DNA of 36,284 nt from Gemmatimonadales bacterium UBA7889 (GCA_002501085.1 DLRL01000099.1:33662-69945), one strand, 5' to 3'. Positions 16,837 through 25,767 are shown, counted from the stretch's first letter. Translations and numbers: made by a program. Notes: generated from the sequence alone by a model not told the origin.

Positions 16837-17382
16837 ATGGGTCTACTTGGGCGCCTCGCCTTTCTTTTTGTAATCGTACCGGTCATAGAGTTGATGATTC
16901 TTATCGAACTCGGTCGGGTCTTAGGTCTCTTCCCAACGCTTCTCTTAATTCTCTTAACTGGTGCGGGGGGTGCGATCCTCACCCGCCTTGAAGGGTTGAG
17001 GGTCTTTTTTCAGTTTCGGCAATCGATTGCTCAGGCACAGATTCCCGGTCAAGCCATACTTGATGGGGTATCTGTGCTCATTGGGGGGGCTTTCCTAATC
17101 ACACCTGGTGTGCTCACTGACGTTTTAGGGTTTTCTCTGCTTTTACCCCCCTCCAGGCGCTGGATTCAACGTCGGCTGCGTTCTCGACTTGAACAGAAAA
17201 TTAAGGATGGCAGCATTCATGTGGTAAGCATGGGGCCGGGTCACGGATTCGGAGCAGGTTTTTCCGGTTCAACGAGCAGTAATTCTTGGACACCCAAAGC
17301 CGGGAACCCAGGGGCACAGGAGGGTGCACAGCCGAGTCGGGCCTCGAAGAACGAAATCATATTTGAGCCTGAAGACCAGTAA
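16837..17382 (+). CDS. fxsA: FxsA family membrane protein
   Basis: Small inner-membrane protein of the FxsA family. Overproduction of the E. coli member relieves F-plasmid exclusion of phage T7, but the normal role is not established. Three or four hydrophobic segments are visible: about 5-25 (LAFLFVIVPVIELMILIEL), 28-48, and 75-103 (the latter with GAFLITPGVLTD, the family's conserved loop). A basic stretch RRWIQRRLRSRLEQK (about 107-121) and a Gly/Ser-rich, poorly ordered tail follow. ATG 16837 has AAGGG-type purines upstream. The stop lies 4 nt from the convergent amidase stop. Confidence 0.88.
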   Translation: MGLLGRLAFLFVIVPVIELMILIELGRVLGLFPTLLLILLTGAGGAILTRLEGLRVFFQFRQSIAQAQIPGQAILDGVSVLIGGAFLITPGVLTDVLGFSLLLPPSRRWIQRRLRSRLEQKIKDGSIHVVSMGPGHGFGAGFSGSTSSNSWTPKAGNPGAQEGAQPSRASKNEIIFEPEDQ

Positions 17383-17386
17383 GTAT

Positions 17387-19063
17387 TTACAGGTTCGCTA
17401 AATCCAGGGTTGGAAGGAGCCTTGCAGGTTGCCGGTGCTGGGTTGCTTGCTCATATGCGTAGGCGATCCTAATTAAAGCTCCTTCACTCCAGGCCCTTCC
17501 AAAGAAGAGGATCCCGGTCGGCAAACCGTGGACATATCCGTTAGGCACCGTAATGCTTGGGTACCCTGCAATCGCAGCCGGACCAGAACTCCCGTTGCTG
17601 GACACGTCACGGTTCACAAGGTCGATTTTCCAAGCAGGACGCGTGGTTGGTGCAACGATCGCATCAAGTTGATGCTCCTCCATCACTGCGTCGATTCCCT
17701 CGTCCTGTGAAAGGCGCCGGGCAAGTTCTTTTGATTCAAGATATTCACCTGAATTCAGCGAACCCTTTTCTTCTGCTTCGAGAAAGATTTCCTGGCCAAA
17801 GTAGGGCATCTCCCGGTCAGTGTTGGATTCATTGAAGACAATGATGTCAGCAAGTGTGGCCATGCCATTTGGCTTGCCGGACATTTCTAAATACGCAGCG
17901 AGATCAGCTTTCAATTCATACAACAGTACCTGAAAAGAAGGCTCCCCCATCCTTTCTCTTGTTGGGATATTTGCTGGATCTACGATTATGGCGCCCGCTG
18001 TTGACATCGAGCGAATCGCTTTCTCCATGAGTTGGTCTACATCAGGCTGTGCGCCGAAGTAGCTGCGCTCAACTCCTATCCGTGCACCGCGAAGTCCGTC
18101 CCGATCGAGAAAGGATGTGTAGTCCGTACCGACGAAGTCGGCAGAGGGAATCGTCATGGGATCACTGGGGTCGGGCCCAACCAGAGCTGTAAGCATCGTG
18201 GCGGCGTCAGCAACAGTGCGGGTCATCGGACCTGCTGTGTCCTGAGTGTGGGCGATGGGAATAATACCAGAACGACTAACCAACCCAACTGTGGGCTTTA
18301 GGCCAACGATACCGTTTACAGAAGACGGACATACGACGGAACCGTTGGTTTCTGTTCCAATTGCTCCTGCACAGAAATTCGCTGAAACAGAGGCACCTGA
18401 TCCAGAAGAAGACCCGCACGGGTTACGATCTACCGCGAACGCATTTCCACACTGTCCGCCGCGACCACTCCAACCGGAACTTGATCGAGATGACCTGATA
18501 TTTGCCCACTCGGACAAATTGGCTTTCGCGAGAATGATTGCTCCCGCTTCCCTAAGTTTCGCTGCGACATGACTGTCCTTCGCCGCGACATGACCTTCCA
18601 ATGCATAAGATCCCGCAGTCGTGGTCAGTAGGTCCGCAGTATCGATGTTGTCCTTGAGAACGATCGGAATGCCGTGCAGTGGACTTCGGATATTTCCATT
18701 CGCTCGTTCCTCATCCAGCCCCTTGGCAATTGTGAGTGCATCCGGGTTTGTTTCGATGATCGACCGAAGCTTGGCTCCTACACGGTCTAGGGCAGCTATG
18801 CGATCGAGGTAAAGCTGAGTGATCTTGACAGAAGTTCGTCGGCCCGAAGCCATATCGTCTGCCAGGTCGCTGAATGTAGCCTCTTCAAGTTCAAATATTT
18901 CATTGACCCACCAGAAATGTTCGCTATTCCCGGTTTCTCGGGAGTTTCCGGGCTCGCAGCCTGTTGACCCGACAACAGCCGTAGCAACCGTCCCTAGCCC
19001 TCCGAGCTTCATGAATTCCCGTCGATCAAGGTTGGTCGCGCCGCCGCTATGCTTCGAATCCAC
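17387..19063 (-). CDS. Tat-exported lipoprotein amidase (amidase signature family)
   Basis: Amidase-signature hydrolase. The N-terminus has a twin-arginine motif (DRREFMK, Arg14-15), a short hydrophobic stretch and a lipobox GSTGC with Cys36, so it is predicted to be folded first, exported by Tat and lipid-anchored. The Ser-cisSer-Lys centre is visible: Lys137 (VLKDNID), the cis-Ser in the CGSSSGSGAS loop (about 216-225) and nucleophile Ser242 in GTETNGS, where most family members read TGGS. That variant, with CPSS following, recalls the bacterial peptide amidase subgroup rather than GatA. Length 558 aa is normal. GTG 19063 follows an excellent ribosome site (GGGGAGGG on the - strand, + positions 19068-19075). 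There is no gatB/gatC neighbour, which also argues against tRNA amidation. Confidence 0.92.
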   Translation of the reverse strand: MDSKHSGGATNLDRREFMKLGGLGTVATAVVGSTGCEPGNSRETGNSEHFWWVNEIFELEEATFSDLADDMASGRRTSVKITQLYLDRIAALDRVGAKLRSIIETNPDALTIAKGLDEERANGNIRSPLHGIPIVLKDNIDTADLLTTTAGSYALEGHVAAKDSHVAAKLREAGAIILAKANLSEWANIRSSRSSSGWSGRGGQCGNAFAVDRNPCGSSSGSGASVSANFCAGAIGTETNGSVVCPSSVNGIVGLKPTVGLVSRSGIIPIAHTQDTAGPMTRTVADAATMLTALVGPDPSDPMTIPSADFVGTDYTSFLDRDGLRGARIGVERSYFGAQPDVDQLMEKAIRSMSTAGAIIVDPANIPTRERMGEPSFQVLLYELKADLAAYLEMSGKPNGMATLADIIVFNESNTDREMPYFGQEIFLEAEEKGSLNSGEYLESKELARRLSQDEGIDAVMEEHQLDAIVAPTTRPAWKIDLVNRDVSSNGSSGPAAIAGYPSITVPNGYVHGLPTGILFFGRAWSEGALIRIAYAYEQATQHRQPARLLPTLDLANL

Positions 19064-19162
19064 GTTTCCCTCCCCGAGTTACCACTGCGGTGATCAGTTG
19101 CTGGCAAGCTGATGTGCTATTGGGTATCCGAGCAAGCCGGAGATGAAAACAGCCGGGTCTTG

Positions 19163-19178
19163 GCCTCTTACGAGAGGC
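19163..19178. promoter_or_regulatory. Small perfect inverted repeat in a divergent gap
   Basis: GCCTCT (19163-19168) and AGAGGC (19173-19178) flank a TACG tetraloop, in the 161-nt gap between the amidase (-) and the M42 peptidase (+). There is no T-tract on the + side. It may be an operator or an mRNA leader structure. No promoter boxes were clear in the rest of the gap. Confidence 0.35.
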
Positions 19179-19224
19179 ATGGATAGTTTTGGTTTCCGAA
19201 TCCAACGTTCCGAGCTAAGTGACC

Positions 19225-20292
19225 ATGAGCCAAGACATTTCATTCCTGAAGCAACTTCTTGATGCCGCAGGACCGTCAGGGTTCGAGGTTCGTGCCGGAC
19301 GTGTATGGCGCACTGAAGCGTCAACATTCGCAGGACAAGTAGATGTAGATGCGACGGGGAATTCTTTTGCCATGCTGAATGTGTCTGGTAGCCCGCACGT
19401 TATGCTTGCAGGGCACATAGACGAAATTGGACTCCAGATCACCCATGTTGATGAAGAGGGGTATTTGTATGTAGCTGAGATCGGTGGCTGGGACCCCCAA
19501 GTTTTGGTTGGTCAGCGAGTCACCATACTAGGAAAGAGCGCTGAGATACCGGGAGTGATTGGGAAAAAGGCCATTCATCTCATGACTCCAGATGATCGTG
19601 AGAAAGCATCCAAAACTCGGCAGCTCTGGGTCGATGTGGGTGCTTCTAGCAGAGATGAGGTGGTGTCACTCGGAATCCGAGTGGGAGACCCTATCGTGCT
19701 AGCGCAGAGTATGATCCACCTGGCGGGGAATCGAATCGCTAGTCGTGCAATCGATAACCGGATTGGCGCGTTTATCGTGCTTGAAGCGATTCGAATGCTG
19801 TCTGATGACTTGCCAGCTGCGCGAGTGACGGCTGTTGCAACCGCCCAGGAGGAGATTGGGCAAAGCGGGGGTGGTGCCAGAGCGAGTGCCTACCAACTAG
19901 AACCCGACGTAGCAATTGTGGTTGATGTGACGTTCAGTACGGATGTTCCAGATGTGGAGAAGAAGGAGTTGGGTGAGCATAGACTAGGTGGCGGTCCGGT
20001 ATTGAGTCGTGGCTCGGCCTCGCATAACTCAGTGTTTGAGATGCTCTCCAGTGTGGCAGAAGAGGAAGAGATTCCATATACGATTCAAGCTTCGCCGAGG
20101 TCTACACGGACGGACGCAGATGGAATTCACCTGACGAGGGGTGGTGTCCCTACCGGTCTCATTTCAGTACCTAATCGCTACATGCATTCTCCGAATGAAG
20201 TCGTAAGCGTCGATGACCTCTTCAATACTGCGAAGCTAATTGCGGCGTTTGTTCGCAGGCTTAGGGTAGAGACAGACTTCACACCGAGGTAA
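19225..20292 (+). CDS. M42-family dinuclear metallo-aminopeptidase
   Basis: Cytoplasmic aminopeptidase of family M42 (glutamyl aminopeptidase/TET-like). The metal ligands are in the expected order: His64 and Asp66 (GHIDE), Asp in SRAIDNR, the catalytic Glu pair in AQEEIG, Asp in VVDVTF, and the late His in RYMHSPNE. There is no signal peptide, so it would finish degradation of imported peptides. The start is uncertain by two codons between GTG 19219 and ATG 19225; I use ATG (355 aa). Family members include both general aminopeptidases and enzymes once called endoglucanase M, and the peptidase role is far more likely. It is the first gene of a long + strand run, with 174 nt before the GAF gene. 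Confidence 0.92.
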   Translation: MSQDISFLKQLLDAAGPSGFEVRAGRVWRTEASTFAGQVDVDATGNSFAMLNVSGSPHVMLAGHIDEIGLQITHVDEEGYLYVAEIGGWDPQVLVGQRVTILGKSAEIPGVIGKKAIHLMTPDDREKASKTRQLWVDVGASSRDEVVSLGIRVGDPIVLAQSMIHLAGNRIASRAIDNRIGAFIVLEAIRMLSDDLPAARVTAVATAQEEIGQSGGGARASAYQLEPDVAIVVDVTFSTDVPDVEKKELGEHRLGGGPVLSRGSASHNSVFEMLSSVAEEEEIPYTIQASPRSTRTDADGIHLTRGGVPTGLISVPNRYMHSPNEVVSVDDLFNTAKLIAAFVRRLRVETDFTPR

Positions 20293-20466
20293 AGAGCATG
20301 CCTCATCACCGTTGACGCTTTCCGGACCCCCTTCTACCCTTCGTGCCCTACCGTCGAGATGATTGTTACTGTCGGTTCGCGGGGTGCTGGTAGAAAACAC
20401 TTTCAAGCCAGGCCCTCTCACCCGATCGCGCTAATGCGGTCATGACGTTCTAACGGATGTGATGGA

Positions 20467-20940
20467 ATGCCTTTAGATGCCGGACAATTAGTAATCGAGT
20501 TGCAAGAAATGCGTGATGGCGGACACCTCTCTGACGCGATCTTGCGCCGTGCCATTCGATCTATTGAGGAAGCAGATGACCGCTATAATTGGGTTGGGGC
20601 ATACCTCTTGAACGAAGCGGAACAGGAACTTTGGCTCCATAATTATGTTGGTTCTGGAACCGAGCACGCGAAGATACCAGTAGGTACAGGAGTATGCGGT
20701 CGTGCAATAGAGCAGCGTACGAATTTGAATATTGCCGATATCACTACGGAGGAAAATTATTTAGCGTGCTCTCCAGATGTACAATCTGAGCTTGTCGTTT
20801 TGATACGAGCCGGATCCGATATCTTTGGTCAAATTGATATCGATTCTGACGAACCCGCAGCTTTCACAGAAGAAGATGAGATTGCCGTCATAAGTATAGC
20901 AGACAAGCTAGCGGAGCAATTGGCTGCAGAGCGGCGATAG
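20467..20940 (+). CDS. GAF-domain protein related to free-methionine (R)-sulfoxide reductase
   Basis: Single GAF domain of 157 aa, cytoplasmic. It resembles fRMsr (YebR family), which reduces free methionine R-sulfoxide: GVCG with Cys77 and ACSPDVQSELVV with Cys101 match the middle and catalytic cysteine positions, and DIDSDEPAAFTEED is the usual end block. The first cysteine of the three-Cys set appears replaced by His67 (EHAKIP where fRMsr has ACTRIP), so either the resolving chemistry differs or the protein is a ligand-binding relative. The stop at 20938-20940 lies inside the open frame of the next gene. The 174 nt before ATG 20467 show no clear hairpin or promoter. Confidence 0.8.
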   Translation: MPLDAGQLVIELQEMRDGGHLSDAILRRAIRSIEEADDRYNWVGAYLLNEAEQELWLHNYVGSGTEHAKIPVGTGVCGRAIEQRTNLNIADITTEENYLACSPDVQSELVVLIRAGSDIFGQIDIDSDEPAAFTEEDEIAVISIADKLAEQLAAERR

Positions 20941-20959
20941 TGGGGACCGGGAAGATGCC

Positions 20960-21712
20960 CTGAGGCTGCGGCCTAAGTGTCTAAATGCAGGGAATGCAGG
21001 TCCATTCACACTTGATGGGACTCGTACCTATATCGTAGGACAGGAGCGGGTGGTGATTATTGACCCTGGACCTGATCTAGATAGCCATATCCGAGCCCTG
21101 GCTTCAGCAGTTGGGCCCGCTCATCACCGGAAGATCATTCTTACCCACGGTCATTCGGATCACGCAGGATCAGCGAGTTCACTTTCAGCGGCTATAGGTG
21201 CTGAGGTGTGGGGTCCAGAGGGCGTAGAATGCGTCGGTCACATACTTACAGATGGTGACGTGATCGTAACTGACGAGGGAAATTTGATTGCGGTGAGTAC
21301 GCCTGGTCATACCTGTGAGCACTTGTCGTTTTACTGGGAAGCACAGCGAGCACTTTTCGCGGGCGACCACCTGTTGGGTAAGGGCAACACGACATGGGTG
21401 GCCGATTATCCGGGCTGTGTATCTGACTATCTTAACTCCATAGCTCAACTACGTATGCTCAGTCTTTCAGTGATCTATCCTGCCCATGGCCCGCCACTGG
21501 AAAATCCAACTGAAGCGTTGAACCGCTTTGAAAGTCACCGTCTGGCTCGCATCCAACAGGTTGAGGAGGCTTTGGAACAACAACCGAGTATAACTGCAGA
21601 GGAATTGGTGGCTTTCGTATATAGTGATGCTCTCCCTAATGGAATGGAGCGCGCAGCATCTCAGAGTCTGGAAGCGCTTCGGGAACATGTACAGACTCTT
21701 GGAAAAAACTGA
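20960..21712 (+). CDS. MBL-fold metallo-hydrolase, start codon uncertain
   Basis: Metallo-beta-lactamase-fold hydrolase of the LACTB2/glyoxalase-II-like group. The metal motif is THGHSDHAG (HxHxDH), with later ligands in STPGHTCEH, GDHLLG and PAHG and a winged-helix-like C-terminus. The family's first strands (LRLRPKCLNAGNAGP, then TLDGTRTYIV and VVIIDPG) are encoded from 20960 onward, yet the frame, open since TAG 20909-20911, has no ATG, GTG or TTG before GTG 21050. CTG 20960 (behind GGGAAG) or CTG 20924 (behind GGAG) could start a full-length protein. GTG 21050 or 21053 (behind AGGAG) would lose the first beta strands. The substrate is unknown. It sits between the GAF gene and glcD. Confidence 0.85.
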   Translation: MRLRPKCLNAGNAGPFTLDGTRTYIVGQERVVIIDPGPDLDSHIRALASAVGPAHHRKIILTHGHSDHAGSASSLSAAIGAEVWGPEGVECVGHILTDGDVIVTDEGNLIAVSTPGHTCEHLSFYWEAQRALFAGDHLLGKGNTTWVADYPGCVSDYLNSIAQLRMLSLSVIYPAHGPPLENPTEALNRFESHRLARIQQVEEALEQQPSITAEELVAFVYSDALPNGMERAASQSLEALREHVQTLGKN

Positions 21713-21758
21713 CGAGGAACCTGTTGCATCTCTACTCACCGGCAAGGTATCCTCGGGC

Positions 21759-23204
21759 ATGACCCGGCCCCTTCCTTCCACTGTCGTCAGCGATCTAGCC
21801 AAGATCGTTGGGCACGAACACGTCATCACAGACCCCGACCGTCTGCTCGTATATGAATCTGACGGACTCACTGCATATCGAAGGCCGCCACGTGCGGTGG
21901 TTCTTCCATCTTCAACTGAAGAAATTTCTGCCGTAGTGGGACTCTTACACAGCAATGGTATAGAGGTAATTCCGCGCGGAGCAGGTACAGGATTATCTGG
22001 CGGCGCATTGACTACACCAGAAGGCGTCATAGTTGGTACTGCTCGTATGAATCGCATCTTGAAGATCGATGTAGAAAATAGAATTGCGATTGCTCAACCT
22101 GGCGTCATTAACGCTCGTTTGACTGAAGCCACTAATCCCTACGGTCTCTATTATGCCCCTGACCCATCCTCTCAGAGTACGTGCACGCTTGGTGGAAACG
22201 TTGCCGAAAACTCAGGAGGCCCTCATTGCCTGAAGTACGGTGTCACAGCCCGTTATATTACCGGCCTCACGGTGGTATTGGCCGGAGGTCAGATCGTAGA
22301 GATTGGAGGCGTGGGGCGAGATCCGTATGCAACACTGGACTTAGTAGGTCTCTTCGTGGGCTCCGAGGGTTGCTTTGGCATAGCGACTGAAATTGAGCTC
22401 CGCCTACTACCAATCACCGAAGGTGTGCGAACTCTGCTTGGAATCTTCGAATCGGTTGAGTCGGCAGGCCGAGCAGTTACGAAAATCATTGCCTGTGGTT
22501 TGATGCCTGCAGCAGTGGAAATTGTAGATGGTCCGACAATTAAGGCGGTCGAAGCGAGTGTGTTTGCGGCTGGTTACCCACTTGAGGCCGGAGCCGCTCT
22601 TGTGATTGAATTTGACGGTACCGAAGCCGGCCTTGACCTAGACGCTGATCGAGCCGAACAGTGTTGCCTTGAAGAGGGGGCGATCGAAGTTCAGAGGGCC
22701 ACTGATCCGGAACACCGTGTGAAGCTCTGGAGGGCTCGGAAAAAAGCGTTTGGGGCAATGGGGCGGATTGCTCCAGACCTGCTTGTTCAGGATGCGACGG
22801 TACCCCGAACCAAGCTTCCTGAGGTTCTGGCAGGTATTGATGACATCGGGAATCGATACGGTCTAAAGATTGCTAACGTATTCCACGCTGGTGATGGGAA
22901 TCTGCATCCAAACATCTTATTCGACCGCCAAAACCAGAATGAGCTCGAGTTAGTTGAGCGTGCTTCCAAAGAAATCATGCAACTTTGTGTGGATGCAGGT
23001 GGCACGATAACTGGCGAGCACGGAGTCGGCGTGGACAAAAGAAAATATATGACGCTCGTTCATGGGCCAGCTGAACTGGAGGCGATGGCAGCGGCGAAGC
23101 GAGTTTTTGACCCAGCTTCCCTGTTCAACCCTGGAAAAGTGCTGCCCGAAGTAGAGGTAAAAGGGGCGACTGATACTGCGAAGATATTGGCCACAGGCGA
23201 ATGA
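21759..23204 (+). CDS. glcD: Glycolate/D-2-hydroxyacid oxidase FAD subunit GlcD
   Basis: FAD-binding (PCMH/VAO-type) subunit of a membrane-associated 2-hydroxyacid dehydrogenase, oxidising glycolate, D-lactate or a related acid. The FAD domain includes VIPRGAGTGLSGGA and DPSSQSTCTLGGNVAENSGG. The C-terminal cap has NVFHAGDGNLHPNILFD and TITGEHGVGVDKR, both hallmarks of GlcD. I use ATG 21759 (481 aa), where family homology begins (LPSTVVSDLAKIVG). ATG 21687 is an alternative that would overlap the MBL gene by 26 nt. GlcE and GlcF follow with 4-nt overlaps. The substrate cannot be read from sequence. Confidence 0.93.
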   Translation: MTRPLPSTVVSDLAKIVGHEHVITDPDRLLVYESDGLTAYRRPPRAVVLPSSTEEISAVVGLLHSNGIEVIPRGAGTGLSGGALTTPEGVIVGTARMNRILKIDVENRIAIAQPGVINARLTEATNPYGLYYAPDPSSQSTCTLGGNVAENSGGPHCLKYGVTARYITGLTVVLAGGQIVEIGGVGRDPYATLDLVGLFVGSEGCFGIATEIELRLLPITEGVRTLLGIFESVESAGRAVTKIIACGLMPAAVEIVDGPTIKAVEASVFAAGYPLEAGAALVIEFDGTEAGLDLDADRAEQCCLEEGAIEVQRATDPEHRVKLWRARKKAFGAMGRIAPDLLVQDATVPRTKLPEVLAGIDDIGNRYGLKIANVFHAGDGNLHPNILFDRQNQNELELVERASKEIMQLCVDAGGTITGEHGVGVDKRKYMTLVHGPAELEAMAAAKRVFDPASLFNPGKVLPEVEVKGATDTAKILATGE

Positions 23205-24433
23205 GGGTCGATCTAACTGATTCACTCTCTAGGCTGTTGCCGGAGGAAGCATTCGGCCATTCCGTTCCGTCAAGTCTATGGACTGCGTTACGTACAGATG
23301 TGGAAACGGTTGTTGCACCTGGATCAGCAGAAGAAGTGGCAACAATACTTAAATGGGCGTCTGAGATGGGGGTTAGAGTGGTGCCCATAGGAACAGGGGC
23401 ACATACGTACCCGCGTTATCCGAGGGATCCATTCATAGTGCTCACAACTTCGCGTCTCAACGAGATCCAGCATTATGAGCCAGCAGATTTAACAATGACC
23501 GCGAGTGCTGGAGCATCGATCCGGGATCTTTCAACTGAGATGGCTACTCATGGACAGTGGCTCCCCTTTGATCCACCTGACGTGCCCAACAGGACTCTAG
23601 GAGGGCTGGTAGCAACAGGCCTAAGTGGTCCGCTGTGGGCCGGTTATGGACAACTAAGGAACCACGTCCTTGGGGCCACAATCGTATGCGGGGATGGACG
23701 AGCACTGAGGCTTGGCGGGAAGGTCGTTAAAAACGTAGCGGGGTTTGACATCCTAAAGGTGATGGTGGGCAGCCGTGGCGAGCTTGCAGTCATCACTTCT
23801 GTCACTGTTAGGCTGTTCCCATTACCAGTCGTAGATCGACTCCTTGTCCTTGAAGCTACTGACGTCTCCGAACTTGTATCTACTGCCCGGGCCGTTGCTA
23901 CGGCACCGATTATGCCTGCGTCGATCATTCTAAGCGCAACCTCGGATGGAGGGAGGCTCCTGGTTCGCTTACATGGGGCTAGGGTCTCGGTGGAAGCCGA
24001 TCAAAAAAGTCTTGAAAAGCATACGGGCGTCTCTTTTGAAGTTAGGAATACTCCTGAGGCCGAGTCTTTGCTGGTGCAAGAAAGAGGTAGCGGTATTGAT
24101 ACGGAACTTGTGGTTCGGGTATGGGCATTGCCGTCTAGAATAGGCGTGCTATTGGATCTTCTTAAGCAGGTTCCAGGGGTGAGTTTGAACGCAGATGTGT
24201 ACGGCGGATCAGTTCGGGCTTATTTACCTGTGAACCTCTCGGACATCGAGTCCAGCCTCGCAGGCCTACAAAAGGATATCGAAGAATTGGGCGGTACAAT
24301 TCGGGTACTCCGAATTCCTGCTGAAGTCGATGCTTCCTCGTACTTTGCTAAACCTTTAGTGGATGAGGGGGAGCTTGCCGCGGGCTTGAAGCGTGCGTTT
24401 GATCCACATGCTGTACTGTGGGGCATCGAGTGA
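23201..24433 (+). CDS. glcE: Glycolate oxidase second FAD-binding subunit GlcE
   Basis: PCMH-type FAD-binding subunit that partners GlcD and GlcF. It shows the FAD block VVPIGTGAHTYP, DPPDVPNRTLGGLVATG, and GKVVKNVAGFDILKVMVGS, the conserved GlcE core. At 410 aa it is slightly longer than E. coli GlcE (350). ATG 23201 overlaps the glcD stop as ATGA, and its own stop overlaps the glcF GTG as GTGA, so the three subunits are translationally coupled. Confidence 0.92.
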   Translation: MRVDLTDSLSRLLPEEAFGHSVPSSLWTALRTDVETVVAPGSAEEVATILKWASEMGVRVVPIGTGAHTYPRYPRDPFIVLTTSRLNEIQHYEPADLTMTASAGASIRDLSTEMATHGQWLPFDPPDVPNRTLGGLVATGLSGPLWAGYGQLRNHVLGATIVCGDGRALRLGGKVVKNVAGFDILKVMVGSRGELAVITSVTVRLFPLPVVDRLLVLEATDVSELVSTARAVATAPIMPASIILSATSDGGRLLVRLHGARVSVEADQKSLEKHTGVSFEVRNTPEAESLLVQERGSGIDTELVVRVWALPSRIGVLLDLLKQVPGVSLNADVYGGSVRAYLPVNLSDIESSLAGLQKDIEELGGTIRVLRIPAEVDASSYFAKPLVDEGELAAGLKRAFDPHAVLWGIE

Positions 24434-25767
24434 CCGGCGCGCCAGTATACGAGGCGCTCGGACAGGCTCTGGACGCGCAACAGGAACGCCTACTTCCTTG
24501 CGTGCATTGCGGCTTCTGCCTTCCTGCCTGTCCCACGTACAACCGCCTTGGGAATGAGGCGGATTCGCCAAGGGGTCGGCTTCACCTCATGCAGGCAGTT
24601 GTTGAGGGCAGGCTTGAGCCTAGTTCTGAAGCATTCAGAACACACATTGATCGTTGTTTAGGTTGTCGTGCCTGCGAGCCAGTTTGTCCCTCGGGCGTTG
24701 AGTATGGGACCTTACTTGAGCTCGCACGTGAGACGGCGGCTAAAGCAGCACCGCAAGGCTTGCCTACAAGAGTTTTGCTCAAGGTTTTGGGCAATCGTGC
24801 ACTCCGAAGCCCCTTTTTCTTTATAGGGCGTCTGCTTCGAGGAACTAGACTCGCTGCACTGGGGGCCACCGTCCTGCCTTCATACGGACCCCTTCGAGCA
24901 GGCCGTCTTGTTCTTGCAATGTTGGCGTCAACGACGCGTTGGCAGCCAATGGCTTCGGGAGATGCGATATCAGGAAACACTGATTCAGGAAGCGATGACG
25001 TTAGTCGAAGAAGCCGCGTTGCAGTTCTCTTGGGTTGTGTGCAGGAGGGACTCTTTACACGCATCAACAGCGCTACTGTGCGAGTCCTAGAGGCGAACGG
25101 GTACGAGGTGGTATTGGTTGAAGGTCAGGACTGCTGCGGAGCTCTGCATGCGCATGGAGGAGACCTTGAACGTGCGCGGATGCTTGCTCGCACAAACATA
25201 AGGGTGTTTGAGGCATCGGGAGCGGAGTTTATTGCTGTAAATGCTGCGGGGTGTGGGGCAGCCATGAAGGATTATGGGACCCTTCTTGAGGGGGATCCGG
25301 ATTTTGTTCAAAGGGCTGAAGAGGTAGCGCTGGCTGTGAGAGATGTGTCGGAGATACTAGCAAGTTCAGGTCCCAGGATTGGTGCGAGTATCCCCTGTAA
25401 AATCGCGTATGATCATCCCTGCCACCTACTCCATGCCCAGGGTGTGGAACACGCACCAATCACTGTATTGGAAGCTGTGCCGGATGCTGAGGTTCACATA
25501 GTTACGGATGCTGAGGAATGTTGCGGGGGTGCTGGGATCTATGGCATCACGCATCCTGAACTCGGCGGATTGATTGGTGGAGATAAAGTTGCTGCGGTTA
25601 GGGCTTGTCTTGCGGACGCAGTCGCTACGCCCAATCCCGGTTGTATGATGCAGATTGGTGCGGGTCTCCGACTAGAAGCCTCTAACGAAGGTGTTATCCA
25701 CCCGGTTGAGCTTCTTGATGAGAGTTATCAGAGAGCGGGCTTCTACCGGGTTAGAGGCGCTGAGTGA
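24430..25767 (+). CDS. glcF: Glycolate oxidase iron-sulfur subunit GlcF
   Basis: Electron-transfer subunit with two [4Fe-4S] sites near the N-terminus (CVHCGFCLPACP and CLGCRACEPVCP) and two CCG domains (DCCGALHAHGG and ECCGGAGIYG, each with preceding cysteines). It passes electrons from the flavin subunits to the quinone pool. Start GTG 24430 gives a 4-nt overlap with glcE; the earlier GTG 24418 is less likely. Length is 445 aa. The stop overlaps the M20 start as GTGA, an unusual coupling of an oxidase subunit to an amidohydrolase. Confidence 0.93.
   Translation: MTGAPVYEALGQALDAQQERLLPCVHCGFCLPACPTYNRLGNEADSPRGRLHLMQAVVEGRLEPSSEAFRTHIDRCLGCRACEPVCPSGVEYGTLLELARETAAKAAPQGLPTRVLLKVLGNRALRSPFFFIGRLLRGTRLAALGATVLPSYGPLRAGRLVLAMLASTTRWQPMASGDAISGNTDSGSDDVSRRSRVAVLLGCVQEGLFTRINSATVRVLEANGYEVVLVEGQDCCGALHAHGGDLERARMLARTNIRVFEASGAEFIAVNAAGCGAAMKDYGTLLEGDPDFVQRAEEVALAVRDVSEILASSGPRIGASIPCKIAYDHPCHLLHAQGVEHAPITVLEAVPDAEVHIVTDAEECCGGAGIYGITHPELGGLIGGDKVAAVRACLADAVATPNPGCMMQIGAGLRLEASNEGVIHPVELLDESYQRAGFYRVRGAE

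Noticed and set aside
19699..19896. Idea that the M42 gene is an endoglucanase
   Set aside because: Some family members were once named so, but the dinuclear metal ligands and the absence of any glycosidase motif indicate an aminopeptidase.
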